Source of the DNA: CBDFGE01 sp965247055
GTDB lineage: Bacteria > Chloroflexota > Dehalococcoidia > Lucifugimonadales > JAGWBF01
DNA: 64,000 bases
Assembly: GCA_965247055.1 (NCBI GenBank)
Contig: CBDFGE010000006.1
Span: 558,001 to 622,000 of the forward strand
Direction: 5' to 3'
The position numbers and the translations under genes were made by a program. The stretch's first letter is position 1; each line of letters opens with the position of its first letter. A model generated the notes under the pieces. That model was not told the DNA's origin, did not search any database, and was given only the letters and a program-made list of their open reading frames with translations. Shown here in pieces: positions 7,817 to 16,401 of this stretch.

Positions 7817-9340
7817 ATGCTGGCCAAGGTGAGGACTTGCGCCGTCGTGGGCCTGGACGGCTACATAGTTGAGGTTGAGGTGGACATCTCCCCCGGGCTG
7901 CCGTCCTTCACCATCGTGGGCCTGCCCGACCCGGCGGTACAGGAAGCCAGAGAGAGGGTGAGGGCGGCCATCCGCAACTCGGGCTGCGAGTTCCCCCTCC
8001 GCAGGATCACGGTGAACCTGGCGCCCGCCGATCTCAGAAAGGCGGGGTCATCCTACGATCTACCCATAGCCGTGGGCATTCTGATCTCCTCCGGCCAGCT
8101 CTCGGCCTCGCCGGACTCGGCCGTGCTCCTTGGGGAGCTTTCTCTGGACGGCGGCCTCCGCCACACCAGCGCCATCCTCCCCATGGTCTCCGGGGCCGGG
8201 GACCACGGGTTCACGACCGTGTTCGTCCCCGTGGCGGACGCCAAGGAGGCGTCGCTCGTGGACGGCGTATCCGTCGTACCCGTCGGCAGCCTTGGAGAGC
8301 TGATGGCCCATCTACGGGGGGAGGCGGTCATAGCCCCTCTGCCCTCTGACGGCACCGTGGGGCCAGACGCCCCGGAGGTACCGTACGGCGCGGACCTGTC
8401 CCAGATCAGGGGGCAGGAGCATGCCAAGCGGGCCCTAGAGGTGGCCGCCTCGGGTGGCCACAACCTTCTCATGAGCGGCCCACCGGGCAGCGGAAAAACC
8501 CTCCTTGCCCGGGCCATGCCCTCCATCCTGCCGCGCATGACACCCCGAGAGTCCCTGGAGGTGACCAAGGTCTACAGCGTTGGAGGTCTCCTACCCCAGG
8601 ACAGACCCCTCATAGTCCAACGCCCATTCCGGTCTCCCCACTACACCATCTCCACCGCGGGGCTGGTTGGTGGCGGGCGTCTGCCCAGACCAGGGGAGAT
8701 AACCCTTAGCCACCGGGGGGTGCTCTTCCTCGACGAGCTCCCCGAGTTCGGGCACACCTCCCTGGAGTCCCTGCGCCAACCTATGGAGGACAAAGTGGTG
8801 ACCATCAGCCGGGCTGGGGGCACCGTCACCTTCCCTGCCAACTTCGCCCTCGTAGGAGCCATGAACCCCTGTCCCTGCGGCTACTTCAGCCATCCCACCA
8901 GGGAGTGTGCCTGCTCGCCCAGCATCGTGGCCCGCTATCAGAGACGCATCAGCGGACCCCTCCTGGATAGATTTGACATTTTCGTGGAGGTACCTCCGGT
9001 GGAGTACGAAAAGCTGGTGGGTGGGGACTCCCAGGAGCCGTCTTCCCAGGTGCGCACGAGGGTGGAGGCGGCCCGGGAAACCCAGGGCCGGCGCTTCGGG
9101 GACACGCCCTTCACCTGCAACGCCGAGATGGGACCCGCCGAGGTGTGGAGGCTTTGCGAGCTGGAGGATGGCGCCAGGGGCCTGCTCCAGGCGGCCATGA
9201 AGCAGCTCGACCTCTCGGCCAGGGCATTCCACCGCATCCTCAAGCTCTCCCGCACCATCGCCGACCTCGCCGGCGCCGACACCATCGGCGTGGCTCACCT
9301 GGCCGAGGCGCTCCAGTACCGGCCGCGGGGACTGGTGTAA
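7817..9340 (+). CDS. comM: YifB/ComM family Mg-chelatase-like AAA+ ATPase
   Basis: The 507-residue protein has the three-part family architecture. An N-terminal ChlI-like domain carries LPSFTIVGLPD and ITVNLAPADLRK. A central AAA+ domain has Walker A GPPGSGKT near residue 221 and Walker B GVLFLDELPEF. The C-terminal Mg-chelatase-type domain contains LSARAFHRILKLSRTIADL. ComM of naturally competent bacteria is a hexameric helicase for branch migration during transformation; most bacteria carry a homologue without proven competence, so this role is inferred. ATG 7817 is preferred over GTG 7808 because GGGAG lies 8 bp upstream of it. The NPCPCGYFSHP loop is family-typical. Confidence 0.9.
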   Translation: MLAKVRTCAVVGLDGYIVEVEVDISPGLPSFTIVGLPDPAVQEARERVRAAIRNSGCEFPLRRITVNLAPADLRKAGSSYDLPIAVGILISSGQLSASPDSAVLLGELSLDGGLRHTSAILPMVSGAGDHGFTTVFVPVADAKEASLVDGVSVVPVGSLGELMAHLRGEAVIAPLPSDGTVGPDAPEVPYGADLSQIRGQEHAKRALEVAASGGHNLLMSGPPGSGKTLLARAMPSILPRMTPRESLEVTKVYSVGGLLPQDRPLIVQRPFRSPHYTISTAGLVGGGRLPRPGEITLSHRGVLFLDELPEFGHTSLESLRQPMEDKVVTISRAGGTVTFPANFALVGAMNPCPCGYFSHPTRECACSPSIVARYQRRISGPLLDRFDIFVEVPPVEYEKLVGGDSQEPSSQVRTRVEAARETQGRRFGDTPFTCNAEMGPAEVWRLCELEDGARGLLQAAMKQLDLSARAFHRILKLSRTIADLAGADTIGVAHLAEALQYRPRGLV

Positions 9341-9482
9341 ATAAGCCTGGGCACGTTTAACAGTCCCACAGAGTGCGCAGAGATGAATAATAAGTATGCT
9401 GAACGTGACTAAAGGGCGATGTGGTCCTAAGTGGTCTGATTCAATGGCGTTCTTGAACGCGCTCGCTTAATAGGGGCAGGCT

Positions 9483-9869
9483 ATGATGACGGTTCTGTTG
9501 GTCGGAGCGGGAGGGTTCATCGGCTCGGTGATGCGATACCTGGTCGGAGTCTGGGTCCAGTCCTGGTCAGGGAACTCCTGGATTCCTTACGGCACACTAA
9601 CCGTAAATGTAGTGGGGTGCTTCCTGATCGGCCTTATCGCCGGGTTAGCAGAAACGCGCCAGTTTCTTGGCGAGGGGACACGGGCCTTACTTATCGTTGG
9701 TTTGCTCGGAGGCTTCACTACTTTCTCGGCCTTTGGATATGAGACGATAGCGATGGTCCGCGAAGGTCACATTGCTGCAGCAGCAGCGAACGTTGGCCTT
9801 CAGGTCGCACTTGGACTCACTGCTGTTTGGATCGGTTTTAGTGCTGCTCATTTTAGTGTTTCTCAATAG
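9483..9869 (+). CDS. crcB: Fluoride ion channel CrcB/FluC
   Basis: The 128-residue protein with four membrane segments matches the Fluc family, which forms dual-topology dimers that export fluoride. The signature blocks are GGFIGSVMRY near residue 10, YGTLTVNVVGCFLIG near 37 and GLLGGFTTFSAFGYE near 77, including the Asn and Phe-box residues lining the pore. It is a single-gene version with no adjacent second crcB, so it should be a homodimer. The ATG at 9483 follows GGGGCAGG. A fluoride riboswitch was looked for upstream and not convincingly found. Confidence 0.93.
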   Translation: MMTVLLVGAGGFIGSVMRYLVGVWVQSWSGNSWIPYGTLTVNVVGCFLIGLIAGLAETRQFLGEGTRALLIVGLLGGFTTFSAFGYETIAMVREGHIAAAAANVGLQVALGLTAVWIGFSAAHFSVSQ

Positions 9870-10079
9870 CATTGAGCAGATCGAACTGTACCAACATCCA
9901 ACGGCGATCTGGCGCGGCACCGCTCCACAGGGGTACCAGCCAAAGCAGTTACCCCAGCCCAAAGGAGCTGAGGCGTTGAAGTCGCGTGCAACGGCCGGCA
10001 GCTTCATCGAGATCCCGAAGGAGTCAGTTTCCCTAGGCAGACTTGGGGGCAAGTGGCCCGAAACGTGGCACACGGGACG

Positions 10080-10712
10080 TCATCCGCTCCAGGCAATGAG
10101 CGCTATACCCAGAATGAGCGGATACAAGTGCGCCAGGAATGGCGGTGCGAATGGACCACCCTTGAGAGCAGTGTAGCCTACAGCTCCAGCCACGCCCAAC
10201 CCGACGCCGAGCCAGCCCAGCCACTCCGGTACGACCCCGCTGGAGACGACCGCGCTGCCAAGGAACGTCCACGACACGTAGGCGGAAAGCAGGTGGATAC
10301 TATGGAGCACTCCAAACCACTCACCCCAACCCTCGATGTCCCCAGGAACGGTGCCGGCCCGCTCGGTCTCTCGCGACGCCGCGACGAGCGCCGTGAGCCG
10401 CCACGCCGCTCCCACGAGCCATACAATTCCGCCCACCGCGAACAGCACGAAACCAACGGTGCCATAGACGATTTCCCCACTGTCAGCTAATAACCGCGCC
10501 AGGGCACCCAACCCAGCGATGGTAATAGCCACACCCGCTATCATCCAGGTATGGATCCACCGCCACCTCCGCGGCGAACGTGCGATGGCCAATAGAGCTT
10601 CGGGTAGCGGCCTCTGGTAGTCCATCTTCCACAATGCCGCCCCAACGAAGAAGACGACGAACCCACCGATGAGTAGGCCGCCAACGGATTGGAGGTCAGT
10701 GCTTGTGACCAT
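10080..10712 (-). CDS. Polytopic membrane protein of unknown function
   Basis: The 210-residue protein has six to seven hydrophobic segments: near residues 10-30, 55-75, 85-115, 145-165 and two in the last 50. No catalytic motif is visible. The frame extends 23 codons further upstream, but the ATG at 10712 follows GGAGGGGAGC and begins just before the first membrane segment. I do not recognise the family beyond general resemblance to small DUF4386-like integral membrane proteins, and I do not assign it. It stands alone on the minus strand. Confidence 0.6.
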   Translation of the reverse strand: MVTSTDLQSVGGLLIGGFVVFFVGAALWKMDYQRPLPEALLAIARSPRRWRWIHTWMIAGVAITIAGLGALARLLADSGEIVYGTVGFVLFAVGGIVWLVGAAWRLTALVAASRETERAGTVPGDIEGWGEWFGVLHSIHLLSAYVSWTFLGSAVVSSGVVPEWLGWLGVGLGVAGAVGYTALKGGPFAPPFLAHLYPLILGIALIAWSG

Positions 10713-11053
10713 AACGTAGAGCTCCCCTCCAAGATAGTCCATCCGGGAAGTGCCTGCAACACTCGCTCTAGCCGGTGTCAACCTCCGGACACCGCCACTT
10801 GCAACGGCGTCGATGCGCTACGAACCGGGCTAACGTCCCCGAAGTAGCTGCGGGAAACGTCGGCCCATGCGCGTACCACAACCATCCCGCCAGGGGAGGT
10901 GCCCACTAGTCCAGCATGGTGGCGAGATGTGGACCCGGAGTGACAGACCCCACGGTTTACCCGTGACGCCCCTCACGGAAGAGCACATCCCTTCCCGCCT
11001 AAACTGGTTTCAGTCGACCTGGAATCGGCATAGTAAGAAGGGGTTGTCGGCAC
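10713..11053 (+). other. Intergenic stretch, nothing recognised
   Basis: This is the 341-bp divergent region between the membrane protein and the 73-residue Cys/His protein. No RNA gene, long palindrome or consensus promoter pair was found. Confidence 0.5.
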
Positions 11054-11275
11054 ATGATAGACCAGGCTTCAGCTCGAGCGGCCCAAACGGAACACGGTGG
11101 CGTCACGTGCAGCCATCACTGGATCATCGAGGCCCCTCTCGGCCCCATCAGCCGGGGGGTTTGCCGGCTATGCAACGAGGCGCGGCAGTTCAAGAACTAT
11201 ATCGAAGAGACTCCGTGGGACGACGAGGGCGTCCTTTCTATGCCGGACGAGGAGCCCATGGACGAGGTTGCATAA
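11054..11275 (+). CDS. Small Cys/His protein, putative zinc binder, unknown function
   Basis: The 73-residue acidic protein contains CSHHWIIEAPLGPISRGVCRLC in its first half. The spacing C-x-H-H ... C-x2-C suggests a small treble-clef or ribbon-like zinc site. RQFKNYIEETPW and an acidic tail follow. I recognise this pattern (CSHHWIIE..G..S.GVC..C) from short conserved hypothetical proteins of Dehalococcoidia, with no known function. The ATG at 11054 lies a little downstream of AGAAGGGG. It is shorter than most annotation cut-offs but the codon pattern and motif support it. Confidence 0.7.
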   Translation: MIDQASARAAQTEHGGVTCSHHWIIEAPLGPISRGVCRLCNEARQFKNYIEETPWDDEGVLSMPDEEPMDEVA

Positions 11276-11338
11276 GGCCGCGGATGTGGCCCGAAGGCCC
11301 TCACCCTTTCACCACGGCGCCGGATCCCAATAGCAGCG

Positions 11339-11944
11339 TCAGGGATTGCCCCACCGGTCGTGAAAGGTGACCTCCTCCACCGGCGTGCGTCTGGTGGGGC
11401 CGTACCGGACACCCTCGGCCGGGTACCCGATGGGCAGAATTGCCGCCAGCTCCACGTTCTCGGGTATGCCCAGCACTCCCTTGACCTCCGCCTGGACCAT
11501 CCGGGGGCGAGTGGCCAGGACACTGCCCAGGCCGAGCCCCCTGGCGGCCAGGAGCATGTTCTGGATGGCGGGGTAGATGAAGGAGCCCGTGCCCAGGTCC
11601 ATGGGCGAGCCGTCATGCCGCAGGCAGACGGCGATGAGCACGGGTATGTCCTGTAGTGTCTGGGCCAGGTTTATCACCCCCCGGTAGATCTTCCTCTCCT
11701 GGGGGGTCATATCCGGAGTTATCTGGGTGAGACGGGCCGCCCTCCAGTGCTCCGCGATCCTCTCCCGGACCTCCCGGTCGCGGATCACGATAAAGGCCCA
11801 GTCCTGCTTGTTGACGGGACTGGGAGCCCGTATGCCCGCCTCCAGTATTTTTCGCACCAGCTCCTCGGGCACGGGGTCCGGCCTGAAGTACCGGATCGCC
11901 CTCTGGGTGTGCATAGCCTCGAACAGGCCGATCTCTTCCGGCAT
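11339..11944 (-). CDS. Nitroreductase family protein (FMN-dependent)
   Basis: The 201-residue protein has the nitroreductase fold signature: TQRAIRYFRPDPVPEELVRKILEAGIRAPSPVNKQDW at the N-terminus, with the Arg and Ser residues that contact FMN, IQNMLLAARGLGLGS in the middle and AAILPIGYPAE near the end. These enzymes use NAD(P)H and FMN to reduce nitro compounds, quinones or related substrates; the physiological substrate here is unknown. A GTG at 11950 is in frame, but ATG 11944 sits 6 bp after AGGAGGA and is preferred. It is divergent from the padR operon. Confidence 0.88.
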   Translation of the reverse strand: MPEEIGLFEAMHTQRAIRYFRPDPVPEELVRKILEAGIRAPSPVNKQDWAFIVIRDREVRERIAEHWRAARLTQITPDMTPQERKIYRGVINLAQTLQDIPVLIAVCLRHDGSPMDLGTGSFIYPAIQNMLLAARGLGLGSVLATRPRMVQAEVKGVLGIPENVELAAILPIGYPAEGVRYGPTRRTPVEEVTFHDRWGNP

Positions 11945-12070
11945 GTCCACTCCTCCTCACCGCTGCTATTTGGAACGTTCCGATGGCTGATCCCGACGTG
12001 CCCCATCATACCCCGGGGCAATAAAGGATTCAACCACGGGCTGGACGCCACCATGAAGAAAGACCGGGGC

Positions 12071-12099
12071 TTGACAAACATAGTTCTGTCTAATATATT
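12071..12099 (+). promoter_or_regulatory. Consensus sigma-70 promoter of the padR-MMPL unit
   Basis: TTGACA at 12071-12076, a 17-bp spacer and TATATT at 12094-12099. It is one of the best promoters in the window and lies about 70 bp before padR. Confidence 0.85.
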
Positions 12100-12102
12100 A
12101 CT

Positions 12103-12120
12103 ATTAGTATTAATACTAAT
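12103..12120 (+). promoter_or_regulatory. Perfect 18-bp palindrome, likely PadR operator
   Basis: ATTAGTATTAATACTAAT is its own reverse complement. It begins 3 bp after the -10 box, covering the expected transcription start, so a bound repressor would block initiation. Its position directly upstream of padR suggests autoregulation. Confidence 0.75.
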
Positions 12121-12167
12121 CACTATATCAGTGTTAGGAATCAAGGCGTGAGTAGGAGGAGGACCTG

Positions 12168-12749
12168 ATGGCCAGAAAACCCGAAGGAGGGACCCTCCCC
12201 ACCACCTCCTACGCCGTACTCGGACTCCTCACCTTTGGTGAGATGTCCGGGTACGACCTGAAGCAGATGGCGGACTACAGCATCCGGTACTTCTTCTGGA
12301 GCCCCGCCGGTAGTCAGATCTACGGGGAGCTGCGCCGCCTGGCGTCCCTGGGATACGCCACCGAGCGGGAGGTGGCCCAGGAACGCCGCCCGGACAAGCG
12401 CCTCTACCAGATCACCCCCGATGGCCGTCGGGTGCTTCAAGAATGGCTGGAGCGCCCTGAAGTGGAACCGGACGTAATCAAAAGCACTTTCCTGTTGAAG
12501 CTCTTTTTTGCGAGTATGACGCCCCAGCAGACCCTCACCGCTCAGATCGAAGAGCGACTCCGCCAGGCCCAGGAGACGATGGCCCAGTTCGAGGGGATAG
12601 AGGAGCGCATCAAAGACGATGAGAAGTTCTTCTTCCCCTATCTAACCCTCAAGTCCGGGATGGCTCACGGTCGGGCACGCCTCCAATGGGCGCAGGAAGT
12701 GCTGAAAGAACTCGAGCAACGGCGACGGGACCCACCATCCGGCGGATAG
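12168..12749 (+). CDS. PadR family transcriptional regulator
   Basis: The 193-residue protein has an N-terminal winged-helix PadR domain: YAVLGLLTFGEMSGYDLKQM, SQIYGELRRLASLGY and KRLYQITPDGRRVLQEWL. A long C-terminal helical part (residues about 105-190) follows, as in the Vir/AphA-like PadR subgroup. PadR proteins usually repress nearby efflux or detoxification genes and are released by small ligands. The ATG at 12168 follows AGGAGGAGGA. The gene sits behind a consensus promoter overlapping a perfect palindrome and 38 bp ahead of an RND/MMPL transporter, so that transporter is its probable target. Confidence 0.9.
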   Translation: MARKPEGGTLPTTSYAVLGLLTFGEMSGYDLKQMADYSIRYFFWSPAGSQIYGELRRLASLGYATEREVAQERRPDKRLYQITPDGRRVLQEWLERPEVEPDVIKSTFLLKLFFASMTPQQTLTAQIEERLRQAQETMAQFEGIEERIKDDEKFFFPYLTLKSGMAHGRARLQWAQEVLKELEQRRRDPPSGG

Positions 12750-12787
12750 ATACTCACTCGAGAGCCTTACAAGACGAGAGGTGAGCC

Positions 12788-15622
12788 ATGGAACACCCCA
12801 CCCCAGCGCGTTCCGGGATTTCCGCAAGGACCAGCTACTTTCTTGAAAGATATTCAGGGAGGATCATCCTCGCCGGGATAGCACTCACCCTCCTGCTCAT
12901 CATCCCGATGCTGGCCATGGGTAGCGATGACGACGCGTCCAGCGACCCCGGGGGGGATGTGTTTGACCTCCAGGATGAATTCGACGACCGTTTTGAGTCC
13001 CTCATTCACAGCAACGGTTACATAGTCGAAGCCCGGGGCGGAGACGTGCTCACCCAGGCGGCGCTCTGGGAGCTTTACCAAAGCACCCAGGAGCTTCTGG
13101 CCACGGATGAAAGGGGCGAGCTTGCACCGGAGGACCTGACGGCCCAGCCTTACCTCTACGCGGCCTTCGATACCGATACCAACCGTCCCTTCGTGGGCTT
13201 GAACACCCTCGCCGATTCGGTTCAGCGCGTGCTTGAGTTCTCTGGCAAGTCCCTAGAGACCGCCTCTGACGACCAGGTGAAGCTGGCGGTCCATATACTC
13301 CTTTCCAATCCTGAGACCAGTGGCCTGAAGGACCGTCTGTCTGTCGCGGCTCAAAGCGAAAAGAGAGTTATTGACGGGACGGAGATTGACTACTGGACCT
13401 CTCCCGCCCTGATCTTTCGCGTGATGGCGGATAACGAGAAGCTGGGTGGAGGCTCGGGGCGCGGAATTGGCGCCGATGAGGGCGACCTGGACAAGGAGGA
13501 GTTCAATCGCAACGCCCAGAGGGTGCTCCGAGCCGAGGAGCGCACGTACCGCCTGTGGGGCATCGCCATAGACGTAAATCTGGAGGCAGAGGACGAAGGC
13601 AAAACGGCAGGCATATTCGTCATGTTCACGGTCATCGCGGCGCTAGCTGTCGTGGGACTCAGCCTTCGCTCCTACTGGGCAATGGCCCTGACGGGAGCGG
13701 GTCTGGGGGCCCTCATGATCTGGCTGAAAGGCATCTCCAACCTGGTCGGCCTCAAGGGTGGCCTCACCATTGAGCTGATCGTCCCCATAGCGATGATCGC
13801 CCTGGGCGTGGACTTCGCCGTTCACGCCATTCGCCGATACCAGGAGGAGAGGGCCGTCGGCTACGCTCCCCGGCGGGCGTTACAGCTGGGGTTCGCAGGA
13901 GTAATGGGCGCGCTGCTGCTGGCCATGCTGAGCGACGGCATTGCCTTCCTGTCCAACACCTCCTCTGGCATCGAGGCGGTCATCCACTTCGGCATCGCAG
14001 CGGCCATCGCTGCGGCGTCTTCGTTCCTGGTGCTCGGAGTTATCGTGCCACTGGCAACAATGCGTATAGACCAACTCCGGCGTCCGCGCTCCGGCTCAGC
14101 TACGCTGGTCTCACGCATCATTACCCTGACAAGCGGCGCGGGCGTGGCGGCTCTTAGCGGCGCCAGCGTTCTACTTCTAGTGGTTGGCCTGACTATCCCA
14201 GGAGTGGTAATCCTGCTGGCGACCATAGTTGGGTCCTTGGTCATACCGACCATGATCATGCGCTGGCAAAACCGCGGCCTGGAACTCCAGGGGGACTCAC
14301 CCACGTCCTCTCTTGACACCCAGCCGGAGGGAGCGAAAACCTCGTGGCTGGCGCCTGTGGTTACGGGCCTTGCACGCTACCGGCCCGTGGTGCTGCTGGT
14401 CATGGCCGGGATCACGGCTGCTTCCGTACTATTGGCGTTCAGGCTGGAGCCCGAGTTCGACGTGAAGGACTTCTTTGACAGCAGCTCGGATTTCGTGGTG
14501 AGCCTGGACAAGCTGGATGAGCACATTGCCGAACGAAGCGGTGAGCCGGGTATTATCTACATCGAGGGGGATCTGACGGACCCCCAGGCCCTGGCCGCGA
14601 TTCAGCAGTTCGTCGGCGAACTCACCGAGAACCCGTACGTGGGTCGCGATGCCGACGGCGACCCGTCACTGGAGGACAACGTCTTCAATGCGCTGGAAAG
14701 AATAACGGGGAACGACTTCGCACGGGGCCAGGTGACACTGGCGAGCGGAGGCCTCGAGATAACCGACGTAGATGGCGACGGGATTCCGGATTCCAAGGAG
14801 CAGGTCAAGGCCACCTACGACTACATAGTCCAGAACGGAGTCCCACTTGATGAAACCACCCTAGTCTACGATGTCGGACAGGTGAGGGACGTATTGTTCC
14901 ACGACCCCAGCGGTGTCGAGGAGAACGTGACGCTCCTGGTGGTCGGTATCCCCGGCAGCAGGGAGCAGACGGTGGTAAAAGCCGCCCGAGGGGCGCTAAC
15001 GGAAGACCTGGAGGTGCTGCGGCGGGGCCCGGGTATCACCCGCGTCGGCCTGACGGGGTCTCCATTTGTCCGTGAGGGTCAGCTGGATGCCGCTACCAAA
15101 ACCCTTCAGACCTCCCTGTCCATAGCGGCGGCCGCCGCCCTGGTGCTGCTGCTCCTGGCGATGCGCTCCCTCCGCTACGCGGTGGTGACCGTTATACCCA
15201 TTGGACTGGTGGTGGCCTGGCTCTACGCCCTTATGTACGTGATCGGGTTCAGCCTGAACTTCGTGACGGCCATCATCGGCGCCATATCAATTGGCGTTGG
15301 GATTGACTACTCTATCCACATGACGGAGCGCTTTCGTGAGGAGCTGCGCAGATCGGCCGATAAGATGCAGGCCTTGAGGCAGGCGGCTAATGGGACTGGA
15401 GTCGCTCTGGTGGCATCCGCTGCCTCCAGCATCGTGGGGTTCACCATCCTGGGCTTTGCTCCCATGCCCATGTTCTCGTCCTTCGGGTTCCTGACCGCGA
15501 TCATGATCTTCCTGGCGCTGGCCGCGTCCCTGGTGGTCCTTCCTTCCCTGCTGCTCCTGGTAACTCCGGAGAAGAGGCGCGAGGTAGCCCCCGCCAGGGC
15601 CGCAGCCCACGTCCGAGGATAA
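12788..15622 (+). CDS. MMPL/RND-superfamily transporter
   Basis: The 944-residue protein has the duplicated RND layout. There is one membrane segment near residue 30, a large extracytoplasmic domain to about 275, five to six segments to about 480, a second lone segment near 535, a second extracytoplasmic domain to about 770, and a final bundle. Family motifs include GVDFAVHAIRRYQEE and the matching GVGIDYSIHMTERFREE at the same place in the second half. MMPL proteins move lipids or hydrophobic compounds outward. The second soluble domain has two acidic loops like calcium sites, DADGDPSLED near 618 and DVDGDGIPDSKEQ near 657. It is probably co-transcribed with padR. Confidence 0.88.
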   Translation: MEHPTPARSGISARTSYFLERYSGRIILAGIALTLLLIIPMLAMGSDDDASSDPGGDVFDLQDEFDDRFESLIHSNGYIVEARGGDVLTQAALWELYQSTQELLATDERGELAPEDLTAQPYLYAAFDTDTNRPFVGLNTLADSVQRVLEFSGKSLETASDDQVKLAVHILLSNPETSGLKDRLSVAAQSEKRVIDGTEIDYWTSPALIFRVMADNEKLGGGSGRGIGADEGDLDKEEFNRNAQRVLRAEERTYRLWGIAIDVNLEAEDEGKTAGIFVMFTVIAALAVVGLSLRSYWAMALTGAGLGALMIWLKGISNLVGLKGGLTIELIVPIAMIALGVDFAVHAIRRYQEERAVGYAPRRALQLGFAGVMGALLLAMLSDGIAFLSNTSSGIEAVIHFGIAAAIAAASSFLVLGVIVPLATMRIDQLRRPRSGSATLVSRIITLTSGAGVAALSGASVLLLVVGLTIPGVVILLATIVGSLVIPTMIMRWQNRGLELQGDSPTSSLDTQPEGAKTSWLAPVVTGLARYRPVVLLVMAGITAASVLLAFRLEPEFDVKDFFDSSSDFVVSLDKLDEHIAERSGEPGIIYIEGDLTDPQALAAIQQFVGELTENPYVGRDADGDPSLEDNVFNALERITGNDFARGQVTLASGGLEITDVDGDGIPDSKEQVKATYDYIVQNGVPLDETTLVYDVGQVRDVLFHDPSGVEENVTLLVVGIPGSREQTVVKAARGALTEDLEVLRRGPGITRVGLTGSPFVREGQLDAATKTLQTSLSIAAAAALVLLLLAMRSLRYAVVTVIPIGLVVAWLYALMYVIGFSLNFVTAIIGAISIGVGIDYSIHMTERFREELRRSADKMQALRQAANGTGVALVASAASSIVGFTILGFAPMPMFSSFGFLTAIMIFLALAASLVVLPSLLLLVTPEKRREVAPARAAAHVRG

Positions 15623-15632
15623 GGGCAGCTAC

Positions 15633-16352
15633 TCAGTGGAATGTGCCGTCTCGAGGGTCCAACACGAGGCACCGGTCCACCTCCCTCAGACCCAGGGCAT
15701 CCCGCGCCGCTACCATCGCTCCCAGGGCCTGGTCGGGCGTCAGGTACCCCTCTCCATGCATGATCTCCACCAGCTCTCGCCCCTTCCGGGCGATGTCCGG
15801 GCACCGGCCATCATAGACCACCTCCAGCCGTGAGAAACTCTGGCGCGGCAGGAGGAACTGGAGCTCGCAGAACCTGATCGCCCAGGTGGCCCACCACGGG
15901 CTGGCGGGCTCGGGGCGCGGGCTCGATTCGAGCCCGCGTCTGGCGCCCTCGAACAGGTGGTCCTGGATGTGGGTCTTGTCGAAGGGGAAGGGCCTCAGTA
16001 GCGTCTCGAGGGCGGGGTGGCTTATCATCTCGTCCAGGTCCCCGCACACCCTCGCTTCTGGGGAGCCCTCGCCGTGCTGACGGCCCCTAAGGGTCGTGGG
16101 GAAGCCTCGCCGTCGCAGCAGGAGGTGGGTGAGCTCGTGGGCCACGTGGAAGGACAGGGGCCCGCCGGGCAGGTCCATCCACCGGGGAAGCTCCGGGCCT
16201 GACAGGTCGGCAGGGTCACCACGGTAGCCCTCGGAGCCGAACACCTCCCCGCGGCCCTCCTCGATTAGCCGCGGGGGCACGCCGATCTCGCGGCCGAACT
16301 TCTCCCAGAAGTCGCCGAAGGGCGGGACCAGCTCTCTGCCCAGGACCCTCAT
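15633..16352 (-). CDS. Putative zinc-peptidase-like protein with HExxH motif
   Basis: The 239-residue protein has AHELTHLLLRRRGFP near residue 71, a metallopeptidase HExxH with a following helix, and later EMISHPALETLL, which could supply a third ligand. There is no signal peptide. I do not recognise a named family, and an HExxH alone is not proof of protease activity. The ATG at 16352 follows GGAAGGGA. The gene faces the MMPL transporter tail-to-tail, with 10 bp between them. Confidence 0.6.
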   Translation of the reverse strand: MRVLGRELVPPFGDFWEKFGREIGVPPRLIEEGRGEVFGSEGYRGDPADLSGPELPRWMDLPGGPLSFHVAHELTHLLLRRRGFPTTLRGRQHGEGSPEARVCGDLDEMISHPALETLLRPFPFDKTHIQDHLFEGARRGLESSPRPEPASPWWATWAIRFCELQFLLPRQSFSRLEVVYDGRCPDIARKGRELVEIMHGEGYLTPDQALGAMVAARDALGLREVDRCLVLDPRDGTFH

Positions 16353-16401
16353 TCCCTTCCTATCCTACCGTTGTCGCGCCGCCTGGAGCAGGCGGGATAC
16401 C

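Noticed and set aside
9390..9482. Fluoride riboswitch upstream of crcB
   Set aside because: AGGGCGATG at about 9412 recalls the crcB-motif start, but the remaining conserved positions and the second half (GATG-x-CxCCTAC) cannot be aligned. A covariance search would settle it.
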